DNA from: Phoebastria nigripes
Lineage: Eukaryota > Chordata > Aves > Procellariiformes > Diomedeidae
Assembly (NCBI GenBank): GCA_035582835.1
Contig: JAYKAV010001809.1
Location: forward strand, 742,832 to 806,831
Direction of reading: 5' to 3'
Length of the DNA: 64,000 nt
Part shown: positions 37,001-49,000 of the stretch, piece by piece
Layout of the letters: every line of letters begins with the position of its first letter
Position numbering within the stretch: position 1 is the stretch's first letter
Translations under genes and position numbers: made by a program
Notes under the pieces: generated by a model
Told to the model about the DNA's origin: nothing
Database searches by the model: none
Seen by the model: the letters and a program-made list of their open reading frames with translations, nothing else

Positions 37001-40000
37001 AGAAATATTGATGTATATTATAGTGATTGTAAACTGTAATCAAAGTGAAAGGAAAAAGAAAACTGGGGAAAAAAGGATAAAGCTACATGGCTGAATAATT
37101 TGTAAGAGGAAATGTCTGTCTTAACTTGGAGCTTTCTGATTTTGAACAAAATATATACTTGACAGGAAGGAATGAGATCAAATAAAGAAAAAACCCATTA
37201 TGTACAATAAATTTTTTCTTCATATACATATAATGTCTTTTATCTTGAGAAATCCAAAAGCAGTGGTAGTTTGCTAACTTTTATTTAAATTTGCTATGCA
37301 GAAGTCCGTACCACTATTACAAAACTTTGGGGCATAAGCACATGAAACCTATTTGACCTAATTGCTTCAAATTTCACTTTAATTTAAGAATAAAAACATA
37401 GCAATTTGTGGAGCATTTTTCTGATACAGAGAAAAATGGAGTGTTCTTCTGATTTATAGATCTCATTAAGAGATTTGGAAAGAGAAGAAAACTAAATATA
37501 ATAAGGGTATTGTGGGTCAGTGTTACTGACATAAGGTATTGCTGCTTACAAACCTGTTCCACAACTTGCTCTTTCCTTTTGCAGCTTTTTATTGATAGTG
37601 TTAGAAAGTCAACCACAAGGGTTGATCAAATCAGTATATACTACAGTACACTACTTGTTGCTTTCTCTTAAGTATCAATAAACCAATGGCATTGTGTGGC
37701 ATACCGATAAAAAGCCTTAAGAGCTCCTTTAGCAGATATTTCATGGCTTTTGGGTTCTTCTATTTAAGAATTCTAAAGATAGCCTTTGAGAAAAAGGGTA
37801 ATAGCTTGCTGAACATAAAATTCACTTGTGCCCCTAAAAATATAGTGCAAAAATATTTCCTTCTTTCTTTCAGGTACTTAATATGTATATTAGACAAATG
37901 CTTGCCTACATTGAATTGCTTGACAATCACTGACTGTGAAGTAAAAAAACAAAACAAACCCCCCAAACCCAAAGAAAATCCCCAAACAACCCCCCCCCAA
38001 AAAAAACCCAAACCAAACCAAAAAAACCAAAACCAACACCAAACAAACAAACAAAAACAAACAAAAAAACCAAACCACCCAAAACAACACCACCCCTCCA
38101 AAACCAACAAAACAAAGAACCCACCAAACCCACGGGGGGGGGGGGGGGGAACCAACCAACCAAACAAAAAACCCCCAAAAACACCAAAAAACCCCACCCT
38201 GCAAAAAACCTTCTTTTGTTTAGAAATTTGGCAATATAAAGTTGTGTGACTCTAAACAGCACATATTTTTCTCCACAGACTTGTGTCATTTCCTACACTG
38301 ATTTAGAAGATCTTTAAAAAATAAAATTATTTAAAAATTTCCATAGAGCTGTTTACTTGCGTTTCATAGTACGTTACTGTCCACAGATGTTGTTCTCAAT
38401 ACCTTTATGCTTGCTTTGGGTAGTACTTGCGAATTTTTTCCATCTCTGGTACCACAGGGAAACTTTTTAAAGTTCTTTCCCATGTGCTGGTCTCAGTGCC
38501 TGGGGCAGGATGACAGTAAATGTGCAAACACCTACTTAGGAAGGCCTATCCCATTAGAACTTTCTCTAGAAGCAATAACGATGACCAGTTTCTCTGGTCT
38601 GTTACGGTATCAGGAAAAAAAAAAAGAGTATGTGAAGATCCCGTATCTTGCTTCCTGTCTTCCTTCCAATTTTAAGCTTGTATATTGAGATACAAGATTT
38701 GAATGGTTTCCATTTTGAATTAAGTCTGTTTAGGAATTGATTCAGTTGCTACTATATTGAGAAGTTTATTCCTCGACATAGTTATCTGAACTGCTTGACT
38801 GTTCTGGGATGATATGCTGCTCAGAAAGTTGAGCGTAGGAAGTCTGGCCCAACAGTAGTCTCTGTCAGTAAATATTTTATCAGTGAAATTCTGTGCTGTT
38901 GTAATTGCTGTAGCTGTTACTAGAAATTGTAACTTAGTCCGTAACTTTAAGCAAATATGCACTCTGGAACTTCAGACCTATGATTTATTTTCTATTGTAG
39001 AGAAATTGCAGGGACTTACTAAGCCCTTGTTTTCGAAAAGAAGAGAAGCCAAGATCACATGCTTTTGAATGCAGTTATTTTGTCTAATTTGCTCTTGATT
39101 TGTCTAATTAACATATTTTGTCTTTATTCTGCATATGGTTGTATAAAGCTATTTGCTCTTAATTCTTTGGAACTTAAATCTGTGGTTTTCTGGACTCTAA
39201 CTCTTCATTTCTTTCTTGTTCTTCTGTCCTAATCTGTATGCTTGACCATAGTTTCTCTCTGTCAAATAATAGAGAGTTTGAATTTAAATATACTTTTATT
39301 GTGTGGCTTATCTTCCAGCAAGTTTAATAAAGTACATTATCGATGACAGTAGAAAAGAGGGTACTCTCTACTAAGAATGAAGAGGAGTGTAATCTGATTT
39401 CCAGTTTCAGTTGAAGTGCATAGCTTCACTATTCAATTAAAGAACATAGCAGGCATTTCTCTCTGATGTTGCTGTAATATTCAAGTTGTCTTAGCTTCTA
39501 TTCCCTGATCTGTCATGACATCCCAAGGTGGGGGGGGGCAGGGGGAGATGAGTTTCATGTTGAGTGAGGTGGACAAGTGGCATCAGTGTGGAGTTTTGGT
39601 GTTTGCATATGATGACTTCAGTAGTACTACATGCAGCATAAAAATCGTGAAGCATTTATATATTTTTAATTTTTTGTTGTACATTTGGTATGTCTAGTTA
39701 TCCTTCTCTTCATGAGATTTACTACTCTTCTGCAATGCCTGTTTCCTTTTGCCTTCATGCGAAAAGATTACATGTTAGTAAGATTACATTGACTAGACCT
39801 GATTACGTTAATTTCATTTAAAGCAAATGCAAATACCACTTACAAGTACTGCAGTTACTTGCTTAGTCATAAAACATTGAAAACCAGTTGTCATAAGAAA
39901 TCTGTCATCATTTCAGATGTTCAAATGAAAGCCGATGGAACCAGATGCAATTACTTACATCTACGATGGTGTAATTCACTGTATTGTTTTAGCTTATGAT

Positions 40001-43000
40001 AAATCAGCATAAAGATCTTTGGACAATAACAAGAGATTATACTAAGCCTCTAAAGCAGAACTGAAGTAGATTGTTGGTTTGTTGCACAAGCATGTACTGC
40101 GTACTTTGGAAAGAAAGGGAATGAGTTCTCGGAGAGAGGATGGTGGCTGGAATCTTCCACCACCTACATTTCCTTTGAAGATGTTAAAAGTAGAGGTGTT
40201 CCTGGCTGTTCGTGTTTGCTTTTTGGATGTATAACACAGCAAATCTTTTGAGAAACTTAGAGGCCAGGGGCATAGTATATTTTATTAAATGTTTTCCACA
40301 TCATTTGAAGCACGTTGGTAGCTCTATTAGCCCCTGCACTGTCCTGACAAGGAAGGCAAGAGGTTTTTTTATTTTTGTTTCACTCTTCCTCCCCCTTCCC
40401 CTTGCCTGTGTATTATGAGACAGAGAAAGTGTATTGAGTTAAGCATGGTTCAAATCTTGTCTGTTTTATCTCTTTGCACTGAAGTCTGGTGTCTTAGGAG
40501 ATATGTATAATTTCCTCAATTTATTTATAAAATTGTATGAGTTACTTTTAGGCAAGGTTAGTAATCAAGTCCAAGCCAATAAATGGAATGACTAACCCCT
40601 TTGACAATAGAAATAATCTTTCTCAGATGGAAGGGATCACATAAACTTCTCTGTGACTTTTGTCTAGGTGATAGACTGCACTCACCTGTGAGTTACTGAA
40701 AGAACCTACAGTTTCTGCTCCACAACGATATGCTGTTGAGTTGCCAATCTCTTCAGTGCAGTGTCAAAAGTGTGAGTTATGTCCTCTGTGGCTGGACCAC
40801 GTCGTAGATTAATATTTTAGTTGAAAAGATGGATGTCTATATTAGGATTTAGAAGTCCAAGAGAACAGTAAGCATGAAGTATTGTACACAGTTGCCCAGT
40901 AGCGTGTATTCAAGAGAGCAAACTAAGATTCCTCTTACAAACAAAACTTTTTCCCGTATTGCATGTCATGTGCTTTCATGTACCCAAGTACACCTCCATT
41001 CCAGGCATTTCACATCTAGCAAGTGATTGAATTTTGCCTTTATGTACTCTTAAAACATAAAACTGACACACCGGTTCGTGTTAGTCTTTGTTTCACATAG
41101 CTTAAGCTGTACCACTCCCTTTTGTAAACTAGGTGGCTTCCTGTAGCCCTCAGTTTCCCACAACATTGCTGCTGAATGTTGTGGGAAACTGGGCTTAAAA
41201 TGGTAGGGAGGGATGAGACCAGAAGTACTCAGTGTGGTAGTGGTAGCTTAGGAAAGGTGGTGTCTCTGATCCTTTGGCAACAGAAAATCTCCCCTGTGTT
41301 GTATTCCCTTGGCCTCCTGCTATGCAGAAAGCCGTACCTTTGCCTATTCAGTATTTGTGTTTTTTCTTCCAGGAAACTGGAACTGATGGTTAACTGAAAT
41401 AACTCTCAGAGTTGTGCTCTTCCCTAAGCTGCCCTTGGTGGATGGTATATCAGGGTATGGCTGTTTACTTACAAAATTTCAGGAGCTCATCCAAGATTAT
41501 CAGCTTTAGTGAGAATTTAATGGTCAAGTTTCGTGGAGGTTAAAAATGCTAATACTTCCTGTTGCAACACTGCTGAGAGAACCAAATTGTGCTTTCAGGA
41601 TTAAGTGTGAGATGTGAATACAAAGTATAAAGATAAGAGGGATCCTATATAAGGATGAATCCTGTATTTGTTATTAAGGGCAGTAGTTCTATTTTAAAGT
41701 TACAGCCAAGCACAAAATTTTGCATCTCTATTAAATATTGTCCTGCTCAATAAACCTTTTGAGTATGTGTTGGAATCTGAAGCATGTGCTTAACTGCTTT
41801 GCTGAATTGGGGCCTTCATTACCAAATTGCAGGTGTATGTTAGCTTAAGTATTTAAGGGGGAAAAAAAAGTAAAACAATGCTTATTTTGTTCTGTTCAGT
41901 GTAGTTTGTAACATTAATGGAAAACATCAGAAATGCTGTGCTGTTGCTATGCTGTCCAAAACAGATTTAATGTAGTTAATGGCTTGAGTGTTCAGTATGA
42001 GATAGGGTCCAGTTAAGAATTAACATGGAGTGATGAAATGAAAATTTAAAAAATGAAAGTGAGATTCTACTTTTTTGTGCATCATAGTATTGTAGAATGA
42101 GGCTTTTAAATGTTTTCCTGTTTAAAAGTGTGTTTCAATGATATTTTGTAAATTCTTATGTGGATATTAGAGCATTTATTATATGTGTGCAATAGCTGGG
42201 GCTCTGTAAACACTTCCGTAATAAACTTCGCTGTATACTAGGGCTTAATAACTTGCTCATAAAAATGTGCTTTGGGCATAAAAGTGGTGTACTGGTCTGC
42301 CAGAAAGCTTGTGCTTTAAAAATAAATAAGATTATTTAAAAAGAGAGATTTAGAAGGAAACTGAAGAAAAAGTGTGCTGTTCTTTAGTTCTTTAATAATA
42401 AAACCCCCCCACTTAACTAGACAAACTAGTTCAGTGCTGAGCTAATCTTTCTAGTATACTTAAAGTCTGAACTTTCGTTTTAAGTCTATTGCTACATGAA
42501 ATATTCACACATGTAATGTAGATAAAGCGTTAGTTCCCTGTTTTCAGCTACATCTCATAGGTTTGAGAACTCGCCTGGCTTCTTTAGATTTCTTTTTGCT
42601 AAATTTAAGTGGACAAAGGCATTTGAATATTTCTTCATTAGACGTGTTTTCTCAGTCTCTGATAATTTCAGTTATTTCCCTCTGGAAAGTCTCCCGTTAA
42701 TCTACACATTTCCTAAAGGGTAGTGTCCAAAGCTGGGCACGTTGCTCTTAGGCCTTTGAAGAAAGCAGGGGGATTATCCTTCTGTGTATTCTGGGGTGCT
42801 TCATTCTTTGATGTAAGTATCCATACAATGGCTACTGTGTAGAGGCTATTAAATAGAGTACTATTTAACAATTCCTTAATTGTTTCTTTTGCTGGCTAGC
42901 TTGGGGAGAAGAAAGTGTTGCAATAAACAGAAGAAGAAAACATGTTTAGAAAGGAAATTAATATTGATTTTTAGCACACCTGTTAGATATAAATCCGTGT

Positions 43001-46000
43001 AACATTGTCTTGTATCAGTTTTGGTATGCAGACCTGCTTTTCTGTAAGATAAGATACCTATAAAAGGCCTGTGGTCTGTTAACAGTGAAATAATTATTTA
43101 ACTGTAAAACCTGGCTTTGCTTCACTGGCATTTTACTGAAAACCAGGGTGGCTGAGAACTATTGATTCATACTTCAGTTTCGTATGAAAATTTTCAAAAT
43201 AAAGATTTGTTTTATTTTCCTGATACTTTATTCCATCTGGAATTGGAGAAATAAGCTGAAGGATTGTCTGTATTTTCATGGGCTATGCCCCTGCCCCGAT
43301 GATTTTTCTGTTGCGGAATAACCTCAAATTTGCTTGTGGGATGTTTGCGCTCTGGAGCAGAACCACTCATGCAGATGTGCTTTCCATGCAAAAAGTAAAT
43401 CAGCACTGTATAAAACACATCAATGTAATAGGGTTTGTATTACTGTGGTGCTACCTGTGTAGTTTCAGTAGTCCAAAACACCTTTGGCACACTGAAGTCC
43501 TTTGTTACCCGTCACAAATGTGGGCCTGTAACATGCTGTAGGAATTGTACACTAGAGGGCTTTTTTCCTTTTCTCCACCAACATAAAATTAGCTATAGCT
43601 ACATTGTGCTAAATGAGACCACCAGATCTTTGCTAGTCTTTGTGAGACATTCCCTTATTTAAAATATTGGACTATGATGAGAAATAGGAGAGAAAAGTAG
43701 TGAAATAAGGTACATTCTGGCTTACTATAAATGCTGTGAAGTCTTTATTTTTACTTAGCAATGCTATGGAGGAGCTGAGAAGTACTTGCTTCTCTTAGCA
43801 ACGTGTCTTCTGACCAAGGCAGATGTCACAAGTCTAGATTCAGTATGTGTTCACTTGCATGTTTGTTAGCTTTGAGATTCTTTAGGAAAAGATCAATTTG
43901 ATACTGTTTTTTTGACCTTTACATATATATGTATATTAATATAATTTGCAGGTAACCAGGACATTTGGGGTATGGTCTGGAGTGACAATATATAAATTTA
44001 GTGGAAAGTTTTGGTGTTTCCTAGGTTATGGTTTCAAATCAGTTGCGTTTCATGTAATACTGAGTGTGTCTGTGGCATTTTACAGTAAAGTTCAAAATGA
44101 ATATTGTGTATTGTGAAAGACACAGACTTTTTAGTAGGTATAAATCTTCCTATTTTCATTCAGGGTTTGACCTTGGGTAGATACATAGGCATGAGGATAG
44201 ATAGTCTGCAGTTTTCTTTTTGTCCTTGCTGGATATGAACTGAAATGCCTTGGTGATGTTTTCCATAGGAAGGTGTGTGAAATCAAATGAGGGACATAGT
44301 CCCTTGAAAATAAGGGTAAGAGAAAAATAGAGTTGAAAAACAGCCAAATAGTGTGAGCAATATTTGCATATGCATTTTTAGCTATTGTAAATTAAGGCTT
44401 AATTTCCAGGTGGAGTGGAGCGTGGAGTGAATCTGAAGAAATAAAATGTGAGAGTCCCAATTTCTTGAACGTCTCTTTCTCTTATATTTTAGCTGTATTA
44501 TTGAGAAATAGAAAGGAATTAGCTTCTAGCGAAGAAGTAGTTGAATGAAATCTGAAAAAAACTACATACATATACATCTTTTTTTCTACTTTCCTACTTG
44601 TTTTTCATTCATTGCCTAGTACTCTAACAATGCTGAAGATTTCAGATGTGTTCTGCAGATGACAGCTAACCTATTTGTATTTATCAGACAGACATACATA
44701 CATACAACGTTGCCACTGTATTATCTAATGCTGTTCCACAAACATTGGATGGATAACCAAGTAACTTTTATTTTTCTGTTGTCTTCAAAGGGACATCAGA
44801 GATGGCTTCAGAAGAAAAAGCTTCTATCCTTCTCATTATATGAGAGAGCGATCCCCTCATAAGAGGGACTCTCCTTTCTTCAGGGAATCGCCAGGGAGCC
44901 GAAGGGATTCTCCGCACAGCAGATCTGGCTCTAGTGTCAGCAGCAGGAGCTACTCTCCTGAAAGAAGCAAAGCCTATTCTTTCCACCAGTCCCAGCATAG
45001 CAGAAGTATGTCATCTTTACATAAAAGAAATATTTCTTCTCAGCAAGGTAATGCTGGATTAATGATGAGAACTGGTTAGTGAGGTAAAACTGCATCTCAC
45101 TGTATAAGCCCTTTTTCTTTACGTGCTGTCTTTTGCAATGAGAAAACTAGACATTTTGTACCAATTATGTGTTGTCTGCTCTTTGGTTGTTTCATTGTAC
45201 TCTCTGTTCCCTTATGTATTTCATGTGGGAGATTGTAGGTGTTATTTCAGTAGCAGCTCTAGACTAACTGTAGGAGTTTCAGCTGCACAGCTTTTTCTAG
45301 TATCGTATGTTATTTTCCTTTTAGCATCAACTGCTTCTGTTACTTCTTCGTGTGCTTCATTGGATTCCCTTTCAAGAAACTTTGCTATCATCTATAGCAG
45401 ATGAAGACTTTTCTTTCTGCAACCAGGGGAAAAGATGGATTAAAAAAATTGGAGAAATTAAAGTACATACTGCTACTTGTTACATTTTCTGAAAATGTTC
45501 TTAGAACTGTATTATTAGGGTTTTGAAGCTGGTTGTTTTTTAGCAATTTCATCTCATCGTCAGATTCTCTCAAATCTCGCTTTCCTCAAAGAAATGGGAA
45601 ACATATCTCAGTTAGATCTATACTTTGTATGTTCTGCCTTTTAAAAGCTTGGCGGTTAATCTTTCCCAGAAATCTAATGAATCATCTGTTTTGAAAATAT
45701 TTAAGGTTTTCCTATTTAAATAATGTGCAAAAAAAAAGGCAAAATTGCTTTTTTTAGTATACTACAATCTTAGCCACTGCTGTTTGTACAGTTATGTAAA
45801 TTAATCTGATTCGATTTCCCTTTCTGCAAATGCTTTCTAGTGAACTATACAAACCTACTGTTCATTTTGGCAGCTTTTTAAAAATTAATTAGATTTTTTT
45901 TTTATTCACTGATAGGCATATTGTGTGTTTCCAGAGTGGCACACTGGACCATTATGTAGCACTTCTTGCCAAAAAAGATCTTGTGGAGTTTAGTTAACAT

Positions 46001-49000
46001 TGTTTAGATATTGAGGAATCATTTCACCCCTTGTAGAATACCAATTATCTTTCTAGTTCATCATTGCAATTCTTCTAACATTTTGTAGCAATACTCAGTG
46101 AATGTGAATTCCTGTAAGTGTAGGAGAGGAAGAGAAAAATATGATATTCACCTAAATTTGTAGAAGTGTTGTAGATGTGCAGATCATAATTACAAGGAAC
46201 AGGAAAAAATTTATGTGAGAAACCATGTAAAATTTTGGAATGTTTCAGGGTTTTCCTAAAATTTTGAGCTGATTTCTATCACATTTGCAGTATATTGGCA
46301 GAATTACTCAAACAGTAGTGGAGGTAGCAAAGTAGAAGCAGACATCTTCACAAACCGGAAAAGATGCTGGTGAAGAGAGGAGGTTACATTTAGGTCTGTG
46401 GCTTTTGGGAGTTTTTTCCAATTGCATGGTTAAACACCTCTCCCCATCATCTTTAAATCAGTTTTAAGAGACCAGATGGCTTGTACACTGGACTATTTCT
46501 TTATAACTGCCTGTTCCCTGGAAAATAGTACTACTAAACTGTTCCTCTAGATGACTGAACTAAAATGGCCTATTTGCAAGGTATAAATGGCTTAAATAAT
46601 ACTTCTAGAATCGTGTTTGAGTATGATTTGTCTTAGGTAAACCCATGTATTACATATTTAAAAGGAACATAAAGTGGGACATATCTCATATATGTCAGCA
46701 GTACATTTTAGTCTGTACTTAAATGGATTTACAACATGCAAAGTATATACTATTTCATGCAGAACTTATAATATGGCATCTTTTTAAATATCGTAATGCT
46801 GTTTAAAATCATGCTGTCTGAATCAGTTTGGCCCAATGACTTCCACTGGAGGGGGAATATCCCATGCTCTCCAGCCCTTCGTAAATTAGAATAAATATAG
46901 GATTCGAACAAAGAAAACTGGGCGGACGTAAAGAAGCTTGGGAAAGGGAAGGAAAGGGCTGATGGGAAAGGACAGGCATTCAGCTGTGGTGGGAGAGCAT
47001 GGAGAGAAGCAGGGTGGTATTCCTTCACTGGGCCAGTTGGTAAGGGGTCTGTAGAGTGGTATGCCGAGGAGATGCAAGAAGGCAAGTAGTGGTGCTTGGA
47101 AAGCGTCATGTTCCATTGTACAGGTAGGGCTTGTGGGTTCAAAATAGCCACACGCATTCAGAAAAAATGGCCTAATGATGTCTCCAAATTAAATGGCACT
47201 TTCTTTCTCTGCTTAAATTTGAATAATTTACTGCCACTTATATCAGCTTATTTCATCTATTCAAGTGCAAACATATAATCCATTCAAATGAGATAATCTT
47301 TAAAGAACCCAGTGTGATGAAGGAGGCATGTAGGAGGCAGAGTTAGAGTAGTCTGTAAATTTAAAAGGAGGTAGCTCAACCATGGGGCTGAAAAGCAGGT
47401 ATCACAGGAGCAAAACTTCTGTGTTACTTGGTGGTGTCAAGGGAGACATACTGTGCTTTCGGGAGTGTGACAGATTAAAGACATGATTATTTCTATATTC
47501 ACGTTTTTGGTTTTGTCATATACTTTGTATTTATAGGAACTTTTAGTTTTTCACAGTTTTTCTTTTTGCTATTTCTTTTCATTGTTAAAGAGCTTTTTTA
47601 GTTAAAGGTAATTCATAATTCATCTTTTTGTTTTATGGCTACTAGAAATTCTTAAATAAGGCTGCTTGCTATGTTTTTAAGTATGCTCTCCATTTAGCAT
47701 CATCTTCAAATCGAGGGTTAAAGTGCAGTTTGGAACATTTGCTTTTGCCAGAGTAACTTCCCCAACTATTTTCAGTAGCATTTTCGAAAGACCCATCAGT
47801 AGCTGTGAAGATTTTTGCATGGATTAGTAGGCCTTCAACATCATAGCAGTAACTCACTTGCCTCTAACAATGTGCAGAGATGAGCAGGTGTTTGATCTTT
47901 GCTTTGTATTAAGTCTACACTATACATACCGTATGAAAATGTGGGGAAAGAGTAGACAACCAACTTTTCAAATACCTCTTAAACATTTCCTATTGTTAAA
48001 AAGTATGCATTTTGCATAGACTTTTCCTGACATTTTTTGTGTAGGTAGTAGTATTTTAAAATACACAACACGATGCAGTCTTATTTTATGGCATTGAGTA
48101 AAAAAAGAAGATAGCTCAGCTATTAGGAGTGAGATGCCATGTTTGCTCTTTATTGCTTCGACTCATTAAATTAAAGCCATATTTGTTTATAGTTCTACTA
48201 AAATAATTTATATCCCAATTTTCATAAGTATTTGATAGGCTTTTTAATTCATCCCATTCTTAATTGTATTGATACAAATTTAATGGACGCCAAGGTAAGT
48301 CTATATTGTTTTCCATTTGTGAACAGTCAACCATTTCCCAGTGAGTGTGAATAGTCTCGTTAATTTAGGCCTACTGACAATGTATTTGCTTTTCGTATTT
48401 ACCTTTTGCAGATACCTTAGATGTAATCCATGGACCACAGGTTGAAAACTAGTAGTTTACACTGCAACCTGTTCTGCTGCTGCAGGCTGCCTGTAACCGG
48501 TCTGTGGCAAGGCTATGCACAGACTGTGATTAGCACAGTGAATTTGAATTATCATTTTGCCGATTTTAACTCTTACAAGAAAAACACTGATAATACAAAG
48601 AGCATCTAGCCCGTGGTTGACACAATACAGGACTGTTTCCCATGGCCGGGCTTGTCAACATACTGTGGTCTGCTAAACCAGTTCCTACACTGCCTGGTTT
48701 CCTGGAGTGATTGATTGGTGTCTAATATTTCACCCGTTTATATTATTACAGGAATATTAAAAAGTAAAACCACATCATCTTGCCAAATCATATTGATATA
48801 CCCTTTCAATTAATGTTGAAAAAAAGGACAATGGGTTTTCCTAAATATGTGGAATAATATAGCTATATCTCTTCTCTCTTTGTAAGGAGAAGAAAGTGTT
48901 ATCAATATTTATCAGATGGTGGAGCGTCTAGATTTCATGTCTGACTTGAGTGATTTTCACTGGAATTTTTCTAAGCCAATAAGTATATTTGCAATGTGTA

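Larger units (their letters stand above)
26542..44790 (+). other. PPHLN1 18.2-kb intron
   Basis: This is the largest intron. Recognised contents are paired A tracts (27584-27719), a candidate poison exon (30476-30528), a C17 run (33488-33504), the antisense CR1 (35548-36089), an A/C-rich block with a G16 run (37943-38202) and a perfect hairpin (41145-41195). Ns occur at 27474 and 33199. The rest is AT-rich sequence in which no exon or element was recognised. Confidence 0.8.

Noticed and set aside
37686..38289. Open frames of 100-187 codons rich in Lys/Pro/Gln (plus) or Phe/Gly/Trp (minus)
   Set aside because: They are generated by the A/C-only block and have no natural protein character.
46750..47157. 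135-codon minus-strand frame
   Set aside because: It overlaps another open frame in the same purine-rich patch, has no recognisable domain, and has no splice or promoter context.
48235..48300. Plus-strand segment between an AG and a perfect GTAAGT donor (48296)
   Set aside because: It does not keep the PPHLN1 phase with either neighbour, and no conserved residues were recognised; left as a chance pairing.
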